Below, piece after piece: positions 6,068-6,284 of a DNA stretch of 6,284 nt. The stretch lies in NCBI GenBank assembly GCA_029934675.1, contig JAOZLT010000084.1:1-6284 (forward strand), written 5' to 3'. The notes beneath the pieces are model-generated. The model was not told the origin of the DNA. It saw only the letters and a program-made list of their open reading frames with translations, and searched no databases. The first letter of the stretch is position 1; each line of letters opens with the position of its first letter. Origin of the DNA: Candidatus Altimarinota bacterium (GTDB taxonomy: Bacteria > Patescibacteriota > Gracilibacteria > UM-FILTER-43-11). The translations under genes and the position numbers were made by a program.

Positions 6068-6092
6068 TATTAAATTTTAACGATGGAGTCAA
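6064..6092 (-). promoter_or_regulatory. Sigma70-type promoter of the toxin-antitoxin operon
   Basis: On the minus strand, -35 TTGACT (6092-6087), a 17-bp spacer and -10 TACAAT (6069-6064). The start should be near 6057, about 38 nt before the antitoxin ATG at 6019. It is divergent from the tRNA promoter, with 22 bp between the two -35 boxes. Confidence 0.75.
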
Positions 6093-6114
6093 TAACCTTC
6101 TGCAAAAAAATCAG

Positions 6115-6142
6115 TTGCATTAACATCAGATTTTGCTAAAAT
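6115..6142 (+). promoter_or_regulatory. Promoter of the tRNA-Gly gene
   Basis: -35 TTGCAT (6115-6120), a 16-bp spacer and -10 TAAAAT (6137-6142), preceded by TGC, an extended -10. Transcription would begin near 6149, roughly 11 nt before the mature tRNA 5' end. Confidence 0.55.
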
Positions 6143-6159
6143 TTTTATGCTTAATTTAA

Positions 6160-6236
6160 GCGAGTGTAGCTCAGTTGGCTAGAGCGTCGCCTTGCCATGG
6201 CGAAGGTCGAGGGTTCGAACCCCTTCACTCGCTCCA
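6160..6236 (+). tRNA. tRNA-Gly (anticodon GCC), CCA encoded
   Basis: A complete cloverleaf of 77 nt. The acceptor stem GCGAGTG (6160-6166) pairs with CACTCGC (6226-6232). The D-stem is GCTC (6169-6172) with GAGC (6182-6185). The anticodon stem is TCGCC (6187-6191) with GGCGA (6199-6203), around a loop carrying GCC at 6194-6196. The T-arm is GAGGG, TTCGAAC, CCCTT (6209-6225), with one G-U pair. The discriminator base is U (6233), as expected for bacterial glycine tRNAs, followed by a genomically encoded CCA (6234-6236). GCC reads GGC and GGU codons. No hairpin terminator follows within the window. Confidence 0.97.
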
Positions 6237-6240
6237 TCTA

Positions 6241-6269
6241 TTTACAAGATGGCTTATTTGTGGTAGAAT
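6241..6269 (+). promoter_or_regulatory. Rightward promoter for a gene beyond the window
   Basis: -35 TTTACA (6241-6246), a 17-bp spacer and -10 TAGAAT (6264-6269), preceded by TGG, an extended -10. It begins four bases after the tRNA CCA and would start transcription near 6276. The gene it serves is not visible, so it could drive a second RNA gene or a protein gene to the right. Confidence 0.5.
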
Positions 6270-6284
6270 ATTATGATATATAAC

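Noticed and set aside
6160..6236. tRNA-Gly as an integration site for the toxin-antitoxin pair
   Set aside because: No duplicate of the tRNA 3' end occurs elsewhere in the window, and no integrase is visible; the toxin-antitoxin pair lies on the 5' side.

Overview
The window is AT-rich bacterial DNA that uses the standard code: no coding frame needs UGA read as sense. It carries an adaptor and split ABC exporter operon, a Doc/Fic-type toxin-antitoxin pair, a tRNA-Gly and the 5' part of a secreted-type alpha/beta hydrolase gene. Promoters look like ordinary sigma70 sites, three of four with an extended -10 (TGN), while Shine-Dalgarno motifs are almost absent. Together with short degenerate repeats at gene junctions, a separate MacB-like ATPase and permease and no outer-membrane channel gene in view, this suggests a candidate-phyla (Patescibacteria/CPR-like) or similar uncultured lineage. 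That placement is inference; no phylogenetic marker in the window settles it.

Layout. Positions 1-1267 (minus) hold an alpha/beta hydrolase-like protein whose C-terminus lies off the left edge. Positions 1268-1445 are a divergent control region, with a strong minus promoter for the hydrolase and an extended -10 promoter for the rightward operon. Positions 1446-5300 (plus) hold the three-gene operon: an unusually long MacA/HlyD-type adaptor (601 aa), a MacB-type ATPase and a MacB/FtsX-type permease. The last two overlap by an ATGA junction. Convergent to it, at 5365-6019 (minus), lie an HTH antitoxin and a Doc/Fic-type toxin that overlap by 8 nt. Their own promoter has a 12-bp direct repeat overlapping the -10. 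Next come a promoter and tRNA-Gly(GCC) at 6160-6236, and a further rightward promoter aimed at a gene beyond the window.

How the parts work together. The ATPase and permease should form a MacB-fold mechanotransmission exporter, with the adaptor docking on the permease and its long hairpin reaching outward. The substrate cannot be read from the sequence. The antitoxin should repress its own promoter and neutralise the Doc-like protein.

The most unusual features are four arrays of degenerate 7-bp (in places 11-bp) units at every boundary of the exporter operon. One is translated into the basic tail of the ATPase. Others are the adaptor's insertion between two similar GxxPExI segments, and a Doc/Fic motif whose metal-binding acidic residue is serine.
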